A stretch of DNA of 64,000 nucleotides from JAGQOZ01 sp041399205 (GCA_041399205.1 JAWKTK010000032.1:13282-77281); one strand, 5' to 3'; shown: positions 1-9,869, counted from the first letter of the stretch. Translations and numbers: made by a program. The notes: generated by a model from the sequence alone, not told the origin.

Positions 1-1
1 T

Positions 2-754
2 TCGTTGCATGACGAATTGAAGGCTCAGCAACGTCGCTTTGTACAGATCGAACATCAAATTACTGAAATCACTCGAGACTCCAACCATGACAACGCCAGA
101 CTTCGCCTAGCTGAACTGGAGTCGCAAACGGAATCCACCGCCGCTCGGCTGCTAGCCGCAACACTGACAACCAAGGCCAAACCCGCCACTGAGATTCGCA
201 CGGAGCAATTCTCTAGTCCAGAACGAGACATGGCGGTGCAGTTTATTTCGTCCACCACCGGCTGGTCCAACGTGGACATTGTAGTGACGGAAGATCATCA
301 GATTCTACTGAAACAAGCCAACAAAAAGGCGCGTAATCTGTTGGATTTCCCGGCCGCATTGCAGTCGCACATTATCAACTGCTTGCAGCTGGTTTTGGCA
401 ACCACCACGGCACCCGCCCTAAGATCATTGCCGATGATTTTGGGAGACCCATGGTGGGGCAAAAACAGTCGATCACGGACCGAATTTATCCAGCTGCTGA
501 AGTCGCTAGGCCAATCCGGCCGCCAAGTGCTGTTTATTACGAGCAGCACTTCCAACCGGGACGCATTTCAGCAGAATCAAGTTCCCGTCTTGTCACTGTG
601 TCAAGAAGAGCGAATTGAGGAACACGTCCATGTTGTCAAAGAAACGCCAGTCCGAAGTCGGTTGGGGGAAGGCGTGGACGAAGAACATTCCGACGAAGCA
701 ATCATATCTTCCGGGTACCAAGAAGAACTGCCACCCTGGATGCCGGCCGCTTAA
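2..754 (+). CDS. C-terminal part of an SMC/AAA-like coiled-coil ATPase-type protein (5' end outside window)
   Basis: The frame is open to the left edge, so this is the 3' part of a longer gene and the TTG at position 5 is probably internal. The first ~55 residues are charged and heptad-like, as in a coiled coil. Counting from that TTG, residues 142-149 read LPMILGDP, followed by about 20 residues and then GRQVLFIT. That order resembles the Walker B/D-loop and the following strand of SbcC/YhaN-type SMC-like ATPases. The Walker A part would lie upstream and cannot be checked. The acidic C-terminus (about residues 210-249) has no recognisable domain. The family assignment is inference from this short pattern; a structural, non-ATPase relative is possible. 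It converges on the TPR lipoprotein gene with about 40 bp between stop codons. Confidence 0.5.
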   Translation, partial: SLHDELKAQQRRFVQIEHQITEITRDSNHDNARLRLAELESQTESTAARLLAATLTTKAKPATEIRTEQFSSPERDMAVQFISSTTGWSNVDIVVTEDHQILLKQANKKARNLLDFPAALQSHIINCLQLVLATTTAPALRSLPMILGDPWWGKNSRSRTEFIQLLKSLGQSGRQVLFITSSTSNRDAFQQNQVPVLSLCQEERIEEHVHVVKETPVRSRLGEGVDEEHSDEAIISSGYQEELPPWMPAA

Positions 755-792
755 GCGCCGATTAACGCCAGCGAACGGTTCGGCTCGGGAGA

Positions 793-2391
793 TCAACGAT
801 ACAAGCCATACGTACGTTTGGACATGGACGGCGGAAGCGGTGCAATGGGCAGTGACGGAGTGCCGTCCGATTGCGTTGCGTACGATTCGGAATCCAAGTC
901 CCAAGTGTCACTGGACGAAGGAATATCGATAATCTGGTCGGCCAGATTCCGATTTGAATCAGCCGTTTCCGGATTCGAATCTACCGTTTCCCAATCGAAT
1001 GATTCGTTTTCGTCGGTTCGTGCTGAGTTGGCATTGGCTTGCAGCAATTCGTCTCGTTCATTCGCCGGAATCACATAGTCCGCTCGCTGCACGCCCGATT
1101 CCGGCAAGCGTTCTAATCCCAACGGCTTGTCGTTGCTATCAAAGGCGACAATTCGTTCTACCATTGAATCCATTCGAAGATTGAATTCATCTTCCGACTC
1201 GTCTGCATCGCTCGCAGCGTTCGAATTGGCGCTTTCGCCAGCCGCATTCATCAAAATACTGGGCAGGTTTGAATGGAAGCCTGCGTCAACAGCCATGGGT
1301 TGCGTGGCTTGAACCGGATTCACTCGATCCAAATTCGCCGTCTGCTGCGATGGTTGCGAACCGGGATTCCAATTGGACGTCGGTGGGACCGTGGCCGAAT
1401 TCGAATGGGCAGCTGTGGGGAACGCAGACAAACGAGGTTGAATCTGCGCCAAGATGGTGCGTGCTTCGTTCAAATTTGGATCGAATTCGAGCGATCGGGC
1501 CAGGTAAGGCTGAGCGGCGTCGGCGAGTCCTCGTTGATTCATCAAGAAGCCGACGTTGTAGTTGGCAATTGCCGCCCCGTGGACTTCGGCCAGCACTTGA
1601 ACAGCTGCTTCGGGCTGATCTGCCTGAACCAAAATGGCCGCCAAGTTATTGCGATACAATTCACTGTCGGGCTGCAAGGTGATTGCTTGCTGCAACACTT
1701 CCAAAGCTTTGGTTGTGTCACCAGTTCTACCGTAGCACAGTCCCAAATCGTTCAGAATAACAGCGTCGCTGGGATGCGCTGTGGTGGCCACTTCGTACAC
1801 GGCGATCGCGTTCGCATGTTCGCCCTGCCGATGCAAGAGCCGGCCTAAACCGATCAGTGCTTCTCGATGTGAATTGTCAATTTTCAGCGCCATTTCATAC
1901 TGAGCTCGCGCGTCTTGAACCAGATTTTGCGATTCATACATGGCTGCCGTTGCCAGATGCAAATCGGGTGTGACGGGGCCCGATTTGTAGCTCAAACTGG
2001 TCGGATCCAGAGGATTGCTGGCAGGCGCTGAGTTCGGTTGTTGAACGTGTTGAATCGATTGGCTGAATGATTGGGCGATCTGCTTGACAGGCGCCAGAAC
2101 CTTACCGGGCTTGGGTATCACCGGCGCCGGAGTGGCGCTCATGGCCGACCCCATGCCACCCACCATATAGTCTTGTGGCGAACGCTGAACGGAAAACTGA
2201 TTGCTACCAATGCTAGCGCTAGAATTAGGAGACAAGCCATCGTTGTGTTGCTTGGCCTGCGCCGAAACCTTGGCGACCGTATCTAGATACGAATCTAGCC
2301 GAAACGGCTTGGGCTTCTGTGGCGAAGTGCATCCACCACATTGCAAGATCAACAGTACACAGGTTGTTGGAAAGGCGTAACGTATGGCCAC
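793..2391 (-). CDS. Tetratricopeptide-repeat lipoprotein, TadD-like
   Basis: A 532-residue protein. The N-terminus has a short hydrophobic stretch ending LQCGGC (Cys21), a plausible though imperfect lipobox, so it is probably anchored in a membrane facing the periplasm. Residues ~40-140 are low-complexity and rich in Ser, Pro and Gln. Residues ~145-315 hold about five TPR units, recognisable by repeated patterns such as ALIGLGRLLHRQGEHANAI and ILNDLGLCYGRTGDTTKAL. The C-terminal ~200 residues are acidic and apparently disordered. TPR lipoproteins of this layout act as scaffolds in pilus or secretion assembly (TadD type). No tad genes are visible here, so the partner is unknown. The next gene upstream on the same strand ends ~250 bp away; that gap contains nothing I can identify. 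Confidence 0.7.
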   Translation of the reverse strand: MAIRYAFPTTCVLLILQCGGCTSPQKPKPFRLDSYLDTVAKVSAQAKQHNDGLSPNSSASIGSNQFSVQRSPQDYMVGGMGSAMSATPAPVIPKPGKVLAPVKQIAQSFSQSIQHVQQPNSAPASNPLDPTSLSYKSGPVTPDLHLATAAMYESQNLVQDARAQYEMALKIDNSHREALIGLGRLLHRQGEHANAIAVYEVATTAHPSDAVILNDLGLCYGRTGDTTKALEVLQQAITLQPDSELYRNNLAAILVQADQPEAAVQVLAEVHGAAIANYNVGFLMNQRGLADAAQPYLARSLEFDPNLNEARTILAQIQPRLSAFPTAAHSNSATVPPTSNWNPGSQPSQQTANLDRVNPVQATQPMAVDAGFHSNLPSILMNAAGESANSNAASDADESEDEFNLRMDSMVERIVAFDSNDKPLGLERLPESGVQRADYVIPANERDELLQANANSARTDENESFDWETVDSNPETADSNRNLADQIIDIPSSSDTWDLDSESYATQSDGTPSLPIAPLPPSMSKRTYGLYR

Positions 2392-2641
2392 GGGAACCTC
2401 CGTGTTCTTTGCAGTCGTTCGTTTGCCCTATCCATGGACAAACCTACCGATATCGCGGCTTACCAATACAGATCGACGAGGCGGACTATTCGCTTGAGTC
2501 AACTTTGGGCAAATAGTACGACTTTACCGCCTGGACACTTTGCTGCATCTAGCAAAGAGGACACGCAAAAGGACCGACGAGCAAGTGACTGACTTCGACG
2601 ATCCTTGTGTTATTGTCAGGCGGATTCGCACCAAGCGAACC

Positions 2642-3186
2642 TTAGTTGCTGCCACCGGCCGCTTGGAACGCTGGTAGCACTGGTGCTTGAATGCTTTCAG
2701 TGGCTTTGCGGTCGATAGCATCAATGTACTCGGCCGACCAGTCGTGTGGTTGTTTGGTGGTTGCCACAACAGGCGGTAGCGATTCACCCGGCATCGATTT
2801 GGCCAAGAATTGTTGGACGGAATCAATTCGAGTGGCGGTGGCACCGCGTTCAAAGGCTTGAGCAACCCATACTGTTTTGAATTGTTCAGGCGAACTGCTC
2901 ATAATCCAATGGACTTTTCGCTTGCCGCCATCGGTCAGTTCATGTGTTTGCGTGTCGAAATCGTGTACGGTCAACGTGTTTTGGGTTCGCCACCCATTGG
3001 CGACCATGCCCTGGAAGTAGGACCGCGTGGCTTGACGATCTACCGAAGTGAACGGTTGAGGCCAGCAGTTATTACGATGGGAGTCAAATGGACTCGATCC
3101 CAAAATTCATTCCAACCGGCTTGGGCGGGTACCGCCGCGAGGCCAGCAAATAGACACGTCAAGAGCAAGGGAACGGTTCGAGACAT
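2642..3186 (-). CDS. Conserved planctomycete exported protein, frameshifted near the N-terminus
   Basis: The ATG at 3186 opens a classic signal peptide (MSRTVPLLLTCLFAGLAAVP, cleavage after AQA) followed by GWNEFWDRVHL. The frame then changes near position 3090-3095. The continuation starting D-S-H-R-N-N-C-W-P runs to the stop at 2642. Adding one G to the local TTGACT restores a continuous protein of about 180 residues, with the join reading WDRVHLDSHRNNCWP. The mature protein has no catalytic motif that I recognise. It matches from memory a small planctomycete family of unknown function with the same WDR.H...RN.CWP opening. The break is probably an indel error or a recent mutation. It is transcribed divergently from the fusion gene at 3538. 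Confidence 0.6.
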
Positions 3187-3537
3187 TTAATTGCATCTCC
3201 ATTGCAAAGGACTGTTACACGTCCACACCACATTCCAGCATTGCTGGAACCGGTTCACCTTCCCTGTTTGGACGCATCATTTCTTGTCAGCATCAATGCC
3301 AACAAGCTTCCAATTGTTTATTTTCACAACCGCCCACTCGGCGGACTGGGGCAGCAGGCATGTTATCAGTAATTTGTTACGACAGACCGTCTGCTAGCCT
3401 TCTTATCGGTCACAGTGACACCGGCAAGATAAATGAAACGTCGTTGGCCAGCGTAACCAGTTAGGTTAACCTAGTTGCCACAATCCTGAACAGTTGCCAA
3501 TTTCAAGTTTCGATTGCTTCATTTGCTGGGAATTGCC
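3187..3537. other. Divergent intergenic region
   Basis: About 350 bp between the divergent starts at 3186 (minus) and 3538 (plus). The only clear structure is the perfect inverted repeat at 3233-3249, listed separately. I see no convincing promoter hexamers, RNA gene or extra ORF. Confidence 0.5.
3233..3249. promoter_or_regulatory. 17-bp perfect inverted repeat upstream of exported-protein gene
   Basis: Two 8-bp arms, TTCCAGCA and TGCTGGAA, flank a single T. The centre lies ~55 bp upstream of the start codon at 3186. It has no T-tract, so an operator for a dimeric regulator is more likely than a terminator. The regulator is unknown. Confidence 0.35.
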
Positions 3538-6500
3538 ATGAACGAACCGCTATCTGGCCGACCCGATCTTTCCGCGTCCCTGGCACAGCAGTTGGCCGCA
3601 GAATATTTCCACGTGATCGGCGAACCAAGCGTCTTGCCCAGTGAACGCGATCAGAATTTCTTCATTCAATCTGCGTCGGATCCTGGGACGGCATGGGTGC
3701 TCAAGATTGCCAACGCATTTGCCACAGAAGCATCGTTGGATTTTCAGAACCGGCTGATTATCCACTTGGGAAAGTCGTTGAAGACGGCCGTTCCAAAGTT
3801 GATTAACTCGGTTTCGGGCGAACCGATGGTCTGGATCGAAATATCCGGCCGGCGTCACGCCATGCGTCTGCTATCGTATTTGCCGGGCACGCCCTGGGCC
3901 CATATTCGCTATCATTCGAAGCAACTCGGTCAATCTCTCGGCCGCTTCGTGGGCCGCCTGCTGAGTTCGCTGCAAACTTTCCGAACCCGCCCGGAGTTCG
4001 CTCGTTTGAATGGGACTTGGCGTCGTGTGCGCAGACCGTCGCGCAGCGTCTGGATTCGATCACTGATCCCGAACAACAACAATTGGTCCGACATTTTTTG
4101 CACCATTACCAATCCAACATTCTCGACATACACAGTCGCTTGCGTCGCAGTACCATCCATAATGACGCCAATGATTACAACGTTTTAGTGAATGGTTGTG
4201 AACGTCCGGCCACGGACGTAACGGGGATGATCGACTTTGGCGACGCCGTTTTTTCTCAGTGCGTCAACGAACTAGCCATCGCCGTGGCCTACGGCATGTT
4301 GGGCCAAGCCGATCCGCTGGACATGGCTCAGCAGATTGTAGGTGGTTGTCATCAAGTCTTTCCGCTGACGGACGAAGAAATTGTTTGCGTCTATTCACTG
4401 GCGGCGATGCGACTGTGTACCAGTGTGGTGATTTCAGCCGAACGTCAGCGAACCCATCCAGATGACACGTACTTGTCCGTGTCTGCGGAACCAGCGTGGG
4501 ATTGTCTACGCCGACTGCAGCAAGTTTCGCCGAATTTCGCACATTTTGCCTTGCGTTCCGCCTGCGGCAAACCTGCGCACCCGGCCGAACCAAGACTCAT
4601 GACGTGGATGTCGGATCATCAAGCTTCGTTCCTTCCGGTCATGAAGTTAATGGGCGACCCTGTCACATTGGATTTGAGCGTCGACGGCCAACAGTTTGCG
4701 TTGGACGAATTGACGGACATGGATCATCAGCCCATGAGTTCGAGATCCATCCAGAAATACATGGAACAGCAACAAAGATCGTGGGCCATCGGCCGCTACG
4801 GGGAAGCTCGCCGCTGCTATTCCGCTCCGCAGTACACTTCTGGCCTTCCCTTTGAAAACCGCTGGCGCACCATTCATCTGGGAATTGATCTTTTTGCAGA
4901 CGCGGGCAGTCCTGTCTTCGCGCCATATCCTGGTACCGTTGTCGGCGTGGCGAACAATGATGCAATCGGCGACTATGGCCCCACCGTAATCTTGAAGCAT
5001 GTCGCACGGATCGACGGTCGGCCGCTGGAATTTTATTCGCTGTACGGACACTTGGATCGACGGACGGTAACACGCTGGCAGACGAACGATCAAATCCAAG
5101 CGGGCGGTCGTATAGGTTCGCTAGGAACAGAGTCCGAAAACGGCGGCTGGCCACCCCATTTGCACGTACAGTTAATGTTAGACCTGTTGGGCGAATCAAC
5201 AAATTTTCCTGGTGTCGCCGCGCTGGCCAACGCCACGTTTGGAAATCAATCTGTCCGAACCCGAGTGCATTTTTGGGACTAACGGAAAACACCCTTGATA
5301 CAGCCGAAGCCTTTGATTGGTCTACTTCGGCACTGCACATGGAACGAACGAAACGTTTGGCACCGTCGCTGAGCGTTTCCTATGACCAACCGCTGCATCT
5401 TGTTCGCGGCAGTGGAGCGTATTTGTTCGATGCGGACGGTCGAACCTATTTGGATTGCGTCAACAACGTTTGCCACGTAGGGCATTCGCATCCGCGAATT
5501 GTGCAAGCAGCCGCTGCGCAAATGATGACACTCAACACGAACACTCGCTATCTGCATCCCAACATTTTGGAATACAGCCGACGACTGTTGGCCACGCTGC
5601 CATCGTCGCTGGAAGTCTGCTTCTTTGTCAATTCCGGGACCGAAGCCAACGATTTGGCATTGCGGCTGGCCAGAACGTTCACCGGGCGGCAAGACGTCAT
5701 GGTGATTGATCATGCGTATCACGGCCATTCGCAAGCGTTGATTGACATCAGTCCCTATAAATTCAACGGGCCGGGTGGCGCAGGTTGCCCTGATTCGACG
5801 TTGGTGGTGCCGATGCCCGATGCGTATCGAGGACTCTATCGCACGCCCGAATTTACGCCGCAGGAACAGGCGCAACGATACGCTGCCCCTGTAGCAGCGG
5901 CATTGCTCGAAGCAAAGCCGGCCGCGTTTATCGCCGAAAGTCTTCTCAGCTGTGGCGGCCAAATTGAACTTCCGCCAGGCTACTTAACCACGGCGTATGA
6001 TACCGTTCGAGCCGCTGGCGGTGTGTGTATTGCGGACGAAGTGCAAGTGGGATTCGGACGCGTTGGTTCGCATTTCTGGGGCTTCGAATCTCATGGCGTC
6101 ACGCCTGACATTGTAACCATGGGCAAGCCCATCGGGAACGGTCATCCTCTGGCGGCCGTGGTGACCACGCGAGCTATCGCCGATGTGTTTAACAACGGCA
6201 TGGAGTATTTCAATACGTTTGGCGGAAACCCGGTGTCATGTGCCGTGGGTTTGGCAGTGCTGGACGTGTTGCAGCAAGCTCAACTGCAGTCCCACGCCGA
6301 CAAATTGGGACGGCAATTACTGGACGAACTGCGCTTGCTACAAGAACGGCATGCTTCGATCGGAGATGTCCGAGGCCGAGGGCTCTTCCTGGGGATCGAA
6401 TTTGTTTCGAACCGACAAGATCGCACGCCCGACGCCGCAACGGCGCATTACGTCGTCCAGCGAATGAAAGATCACGGCATTTTGCTCAGCACCGACGGTC

Positions 6501-6607
6501 CGGATCACAACGTCATCAAATTCAAGCCGCCCATGGTCTTTTCTGCCACCGACGCCAGCCGCCTGGTGATCACGTTGGACCATCTATTAACCAGCGAAGT
6601 TTCTTGA
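3538..6607 (+). CDS. Trifunctional fusion: APH-type phosphotransferase, M23 peptidase, class III aminotransferase (two frameshifts)
   Basis: Three consecutive frames form one ~1,020-residue protein. Part 1 (3538 to ~4010) and part 2 (~4010-4660) form an aminoglycoside-phosphotransferase/choline-kinase fold, with the catalytic loop IHNDANDYNVL and the metal motif MIDFGD. The rest of part 2 has an M23/LytM domain (HLGIDLFADAGSPVFAP, then LYGHLD and HLHVQLM). Part 3 is a PLP class III aminotransferase with GTEANDLALRLAR, DEVQVGFGR and the lysine in TMGKPIGNG. This order is known in proteins named for the aminotransferase, whose relatives include ethanolamine-phosphate phospholyases; the function of the fusion is not established. 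Breaks lie near 4008, where FEWDLASC resumes in another frame, and near 5272, in a run of five T where six would fuse the frames. Both fit a one-base loss. Start ATG 3538. Confidence 0.8.
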
Positions 6608-6802
6608 TCATCGCGGCTTGGTCGCTGCTGGAAATCATGTTGCAGTGTCGCTCGTGCTTGTTGCGTCGCGTCAACGCCACAGCTCATCCATGGGCAAAAA
6701 TGCCGGGAAAGAGGGCAAATTCTGGTTTGGAATGTCAATTGCAATCTTGTAGGAATGTCAGCGAATTCCAATACAAAACTCTTCCAGAAAAGGCACAGGC
6801 AG

Positions 6803-6973
6803 ATGACTCACTACCAAACACTCGAGACCACCAGATATCTGATTGACTCCCTTAAAGATGAAGCCAAGGTGCAGCGAAAAGAAAGAAATCGCCAAGCCAT
6901 TCAGCTACTCTTTCTGTTCTTGGTTGCCACGGGCCTGACCATCGTTACCGGTGAACTGGTCAAATGGCTATGA
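6803..6973 (+). CDS. Small single-span membrane protein, unknown function
   Basis: A 56-residue product from ATG 6803. Residues 1-30 are charged and helical (RYLIDSLKDEAKVQRKERN) and the C-terminal third is one hydrophobic segment (LLFLFLVATGLTIVTGELV). This suggests a tail-anchored or single-pass membrane peptide. A start at 6755 is possible, but its extra residues look like non-coding translation. It lies ~195 bp after the fusion gene with no visible shared terminator. I do not recognise a family. Confidence 0.45.
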   Translation: MTHYQTLETTRYLIDSLKDEAKVQRKERNRQAIQLLFLFLVATGLTIVTGELVKWL

Positions 6974-7093
6974 GACCTAGTCGCAGTGCTCAGGGCATTG
7001 TAGGTGGCCAACAAAATTCGTTTGCCAGCAAAGACGTTAAGTCGGAAGCCAGACAAAATAGCCAAGCGGCACAAGACTGGCATTCGGTTGATC

Positions 7094-7122
7094 GCAAAAA
7101 AATTCGTACTCAATTTTTTCGC
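7094..7122. terminator. AT-rich hairpin, possible terminator of the small membrane gene
   Basis: AAAAAATT (7097-7104) and AATTTTTT (7112-7119) form a perfect 8-bp stem with a 7-nt loop, extended by a GC pair on the outside after one mismatch. It lies ~120 bp past the small gene's stop. The stem is almost pure A/T, so activity as a terminator is uncertain. Confidence 0.3.
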
Positions 7123-7318
7123 AAAACCACACAAAAACTAGGGACTTTTGCTATTGTTTCCATGACGCGACAGCAATGGGGCTGTATTTTCCGCTAGTAA
7201 TTGCATGCTGGTCTTGACGTGGATGCGTAGATTGCGGGATAACCTGCGTCTCAGTGGCCGCGACTGATTTTATTTACATGATGTAAGTTTTGTGTTCCCC
7301 TAGCAAGGATGATTAAGG

Positions 7319-7324
7319 AAGGAG
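7319..7324 (+). promoter_or_regulatory. Strong Shine-Dalgarno site (AAGGAG)
   Basis: AAGGAG lies six bases before the ATG at 7331 and fixes the start of the RHH gene. Most genes in this window lack so clear a ribosome-binding site. Confidence 0.6.
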
Positions 7325-7330
7325 CCAAAA

Positions 7331-7729
7331 ATGGAATTGGTTCAACAACAGGAAGAGAATCGCGAAGCCAAAGTCTATCGAGTTGCCGCGGATCTATACC
7401 GGCAAGACCCAGACTGGGTGACGTTCTTCCGCGAAGTCTTGGGCGTGGACGGAATCGTACGCCAAGTCTTTGACAACCCGCTTGATCTGGCTCGATTCGA
7501 GCAAACCAAAGAGTACTCTGACATTCAGCAAATGGTAGCGAAGCTTCGTGAACGAGCCAGCGAACCGGTGGACTCCCGCGAACCGACTCGAGTCATCACG
7601 GTTCGTCTGCCCAAAAGCTTGCACGAATCGCTGCGTACCGAAGCTCACGAACGTAAGACCAGTATGAACAAGCTTTGCATTTCCAAGCTGTTGCAGATGG
7701 TCGACGAAGAATTGATCCCGAACGACTAG
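7331..7729 (+). CDS. Ribbon-helix-helix (Arc/HicB-type) putative DNA-binding protein
   Basis: A 132-residue protein. Residues ~85-128 form a ribbon-helix-helix: RVITVRLPKSLHESLRTEA gives the beta strand and first helix, and KTSMNKLCISKLLQMVDEE the second helix, as in HicB/Arc-type antitoxins and regulators. The N-terminal half (YRQDPDWVTFFREVLGVDG) is a helical domain that I associate with conserved planctomycete proteins of unknown role. There is no adjacent toxin-like gene, so a stand-alone regulator is more likely than an antitoxin. The gene has a strong ribosome-binding site and a strong terminator, so it is probably a single-gene unit. Confidence 0.7.
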   Translation: MELVQQQEENREAKVYRVAADLYRQDPDWVTFFREVLGVDGIVRQVFDNPLDLARFEQTKEYSDIQQMVAKLRERASEPVDSREPTRVITVRLPKSLHESLRTEAHERKTSMNKLCISKLLQMVDEELIPND

Positions 7730-7770
7730 TCGTCACACCCAGCCAACGCAATTTTCTTCAACGCACAAGA

Positions 7771-7812
7771 AGCGTTCCTGGTTTTCGCCATGCAACCAGG
7801 GCGCTTTTTTTT
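7771..7812 (+). terminator. Rho-independent terminator after RHH gene
   Basis: CCTGGTT (7777-7783) pairs with AACCAGG (7794-7800). The stem extends through a bulge to AGC/GCT and is followed by eight T residues. It sits ~40 bp after the RHH stop. It also lies downstream of the convergent chemoreceptor gene, where a run of A residues would make it a weaker terminator. Confidence 0.75.
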
Positions 7813-7874
7813 GCTTTTTCGTCAAACCAACTCGTCGGCACAAAAAGAGGCAGCTTCTCGTTGCGTTGCCACGA

Positions 7875-9122
7875 TCAGACGTTGCGAATGGATCGTAGCA
7901 GGTGGTCAACACTGGAGGCGAGTGTGGTTGAATACTGCATTAATTTGGTGGCAGCACTCACAAGGCATTCGGTTGAAGCACGCGTGTCGTCAGCGGCCAC
8001 GGAGGTCTTGGCAATGTTGCCGGAAACCGAGTCGGTTTCGCGAACAGCCAGTTCCGCGTGCTGATTGATTTCGCTTGTCACTTCGGTTTGCTTCGTGACC
8101 AACGTCAGGATGGTTTCGCTAACCGCGTCTACTTCTTGCACCGTCGAACTGCATCGACTGATGGCCGTTGCTGTTCCGCTGGCGGAATCCTGTACGCTTT
8201 CAATTTCCTGCTTGGCATTCTCGGTTGCCGTTCGAGTCTGTTCGGCCAGGTGTCGTACTTCGTCCGCCACTACCGCGAATCCGCGTCCCGCTTCGCCCGC
8301 TCGAGCTGCTTCCACGGCGGCATTGAGCGCCAGTAAATGCGTTTGTTTAGCAATACCGGCAATGGTTTCGACAACGGTACCGATGCGAGTTGAAATCTGT
8401 TCGAGTCCGTTCACAATGGACTTGGCCTGTTCCGCATCAGCCACCGCGCGGCCGACCACTTGTTTTGACGCTTTCACGTTTTGGTCAATCTCGGCAACAC
8501 TGTGCACCAGTGTCTGAGTTGACTGTGCCATGTGTGTCACGCTTTCCGACGTTCGCTTTGACGCGTTCAAAGCATCGTCGGCCTGAGTTGCGGTATCTTT
8601 AGCAGTGGACGAAAGGGCTGCGCTGATATTGTGAACCTCCTTGGCCGTTGCATCCACCGAGCTGGCTATTTCTTTTACCGTAGCCTCAAATTCGTCGGCA
8701 ATTTCCAGACGTTGCTCTTCGGCTCGCGCTAGTGCCTTCGAATTCAATTCCAATTCCGCAACCGAATGATTGATCACTTCCGATGCGTGCTTGAATGATC
8801 CCGCCATGCCTCGCAAGATCACTCGACGGAAGAATTTCCCCTCCGCCGCACTGCTCAACGCAGCACGAGATTCTCGCACAAAGGCATCCGTATAATCCAA
8901 CAGCGAATTGACGCTGTGAATCACACGTCCAAGATCTCCATCGGCGTTCACGTGCAACAGTCTCACTTCCAAGTCACCCTTGGCGGCCCGTTCGCAAGCT
9001 TGCGCAATTCTTTTGATCCACGCTTCGATGTCAGCCTGCTTCGTTTCCAATTCACAAAGTCTGGTTTGTAGCGCCGCAGTACTTTCGGCGCGAGTTGGTT
9101 CGACGACAGCTGAGTTGTCCAT
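7875..9122 (-). CDS. Soluble methyl-accepting chemotaxis protein (no membrane span)
   Basis: A 415-residue receptor without any hydrophobic segment, so cytoplasmic. Residues ~36-120 look like a HAMP or HAMP-like pair (ACERAAKGDLEVRLLHVNAD, then a second AAEGKFFRRV unit). Residues ~140-415 are the MCP signalling domain, with the highly conserved hairpin tip around 255-296 (IAKQTHLLALNAAVEAARAG, GRGFAVVADEVRHLAEQT). The tip binds CheA/CheW in known receptors. It starts 11 bp after the PAS protein gene, so the two form an operon and probably one sensory unit split into two chains, like an Aer receptor divided between its PAS and signalling parts. No che genes are in the window. Confidence 0.85.
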   Translation of the reverse strand: MDNSAVVEPTRAESTAALQTRLCELETKQADIEAWIKRIAQACERAAKGDLEVRLLHVNADGDLGRVIHSVNSLLDYTDAFVRESRAALSSAAEGKFFRRVILRGMAGSFKHASEVINHSVAELELNSKALARAEEQRLEIADEFEATVKEIASSVDATAKEVHNISAALSSTAKDTATQADDALNASKRTSESVTHMAQSTQTLVHSVAEIDQNVKASKQVVGRAVADAEQAKSIVNGLEQISTRIGTVVETIAGIAKQTHLLALNAAVEAARAGEAGRGFAVVADEVRHLAEQTRTATENAKQEIESVQDSASGTATAISRCSSTVQEVDAVSETILTLVTKQTEVTSEINQHAELAVRETDSVSGNIAKTSVAADDTRASTECLVSAATKLMQYSTTLASSVDHLLRSIRNV

Positions 9123-9133
9123 CTGGTAAATCC

Positions 9134-9670
9134 TTAACTGTGAGACGTGAGCGAAAAAACAAACTCGTCGTACGCGACTCCAGCTTCCTCGAGCTGGGAA
9201 ACAAGCAACTCTGTGGCCGCGTCGATGCCCTGCTTGGGATTGGCAAAGGATTCTTCTGTTTCCTTTAGCTGTTTGTAGATGGGCTCTACTTTCATGACCG
9301 CACGACGGTCAGGAACTCGTCGGCTAGAGTGATAGCCAACAATGTCGCCGTTGGGATTGAAGCTGGGTGTCACATGAGCCAGGACCCAATAGTGGTCGCC
9401 GTTTTTGCAGAGATTGACGACGTACGCAAAAATCTCTTGGCCCGCACTAATCGTGTCCCAAAGAAGCTTGAACACGCATCGAGGCATATCGGGGTGTCGA
9501 ATCATGTTGTGAGGCATGCCCAGCAGTTCTTCTTCGGTATAACCGGCCACGCGAATGAACACCTGATTCGCATAGGTGATTATTCCCTTTGTGTCGGTCT
9601 TACTGACGATGATTTCATCGTGAGAAAACGACCGTTCGCGACCGGTCGGTCGTACTTTCGGCTTGACCAT
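9134..9670 (-). CDS. PAS-domain sensor protein, Aer-like
   Basis: A 178-residue protein. Residues ~15-125 are a PAS domain of the Aer/redox type (DEIIVSKTDTKGIITYANQVF, GYTEEELLGMPHNMIRHPDMP, FAYVVNLCKNGDHYWVLAHV). This PAS class often binds FAD. The C-terminal ~50 residues (VMKVEPIYKQLKETEE onward) are helical and could contact the receptor encoded 11 bp downstream. The stop between them is clean and the PAS frame ends on residues with no match in the next gene, so I read two genes and not a broken one, though a split Aer cannot be ruled out. Probable role: sensing redox state or energy for taxis. Confidence 0.8.
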   Translation of the reverse strand: MVKPKVRPTGRERSFSHDEIIVSKTDTKGIITYANQVFIRVAGYTEEELLGMPHNMIRHPDMPRCVFKLLWDTISAGQEIFAYVVNLCKNGDHYWVLAHVTPSFNPNGDIVGYHSSRRVPDRRAVMKVEPIYKQLKETEESFANPKQGIDAATELLVSQLEEAGVAYDEFVFSLTSHS

Positions 9671-9869
9671 CTTTCTGCATTCCTGACAAAGCTAGGCATG
9701 TTGACCAGAGCGTCGACTCGATTCCCTTGCAGTCCACGGAAATGGGTTCGAGCGTATGCGGACTCCCTGGACAATTATTGGACACCGACTGCCAATCATG
9801 ACGTGTGATGGGGAAACTACGATCGAATACAGTGTATTCAGCCAGAACGACGGACCAATACAAGGACTA

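Larger units (their letters stand above)
6974..7330. other. Intergenic region upstream of RHH gene
   Basis: About 355 bp without a supported gene. It holds the AT-rich hairpin at 7094-7122 and, just before the next start, the AAGGAG at 7319-7324. Nothing else is recognisable. Confidence 0.45.
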
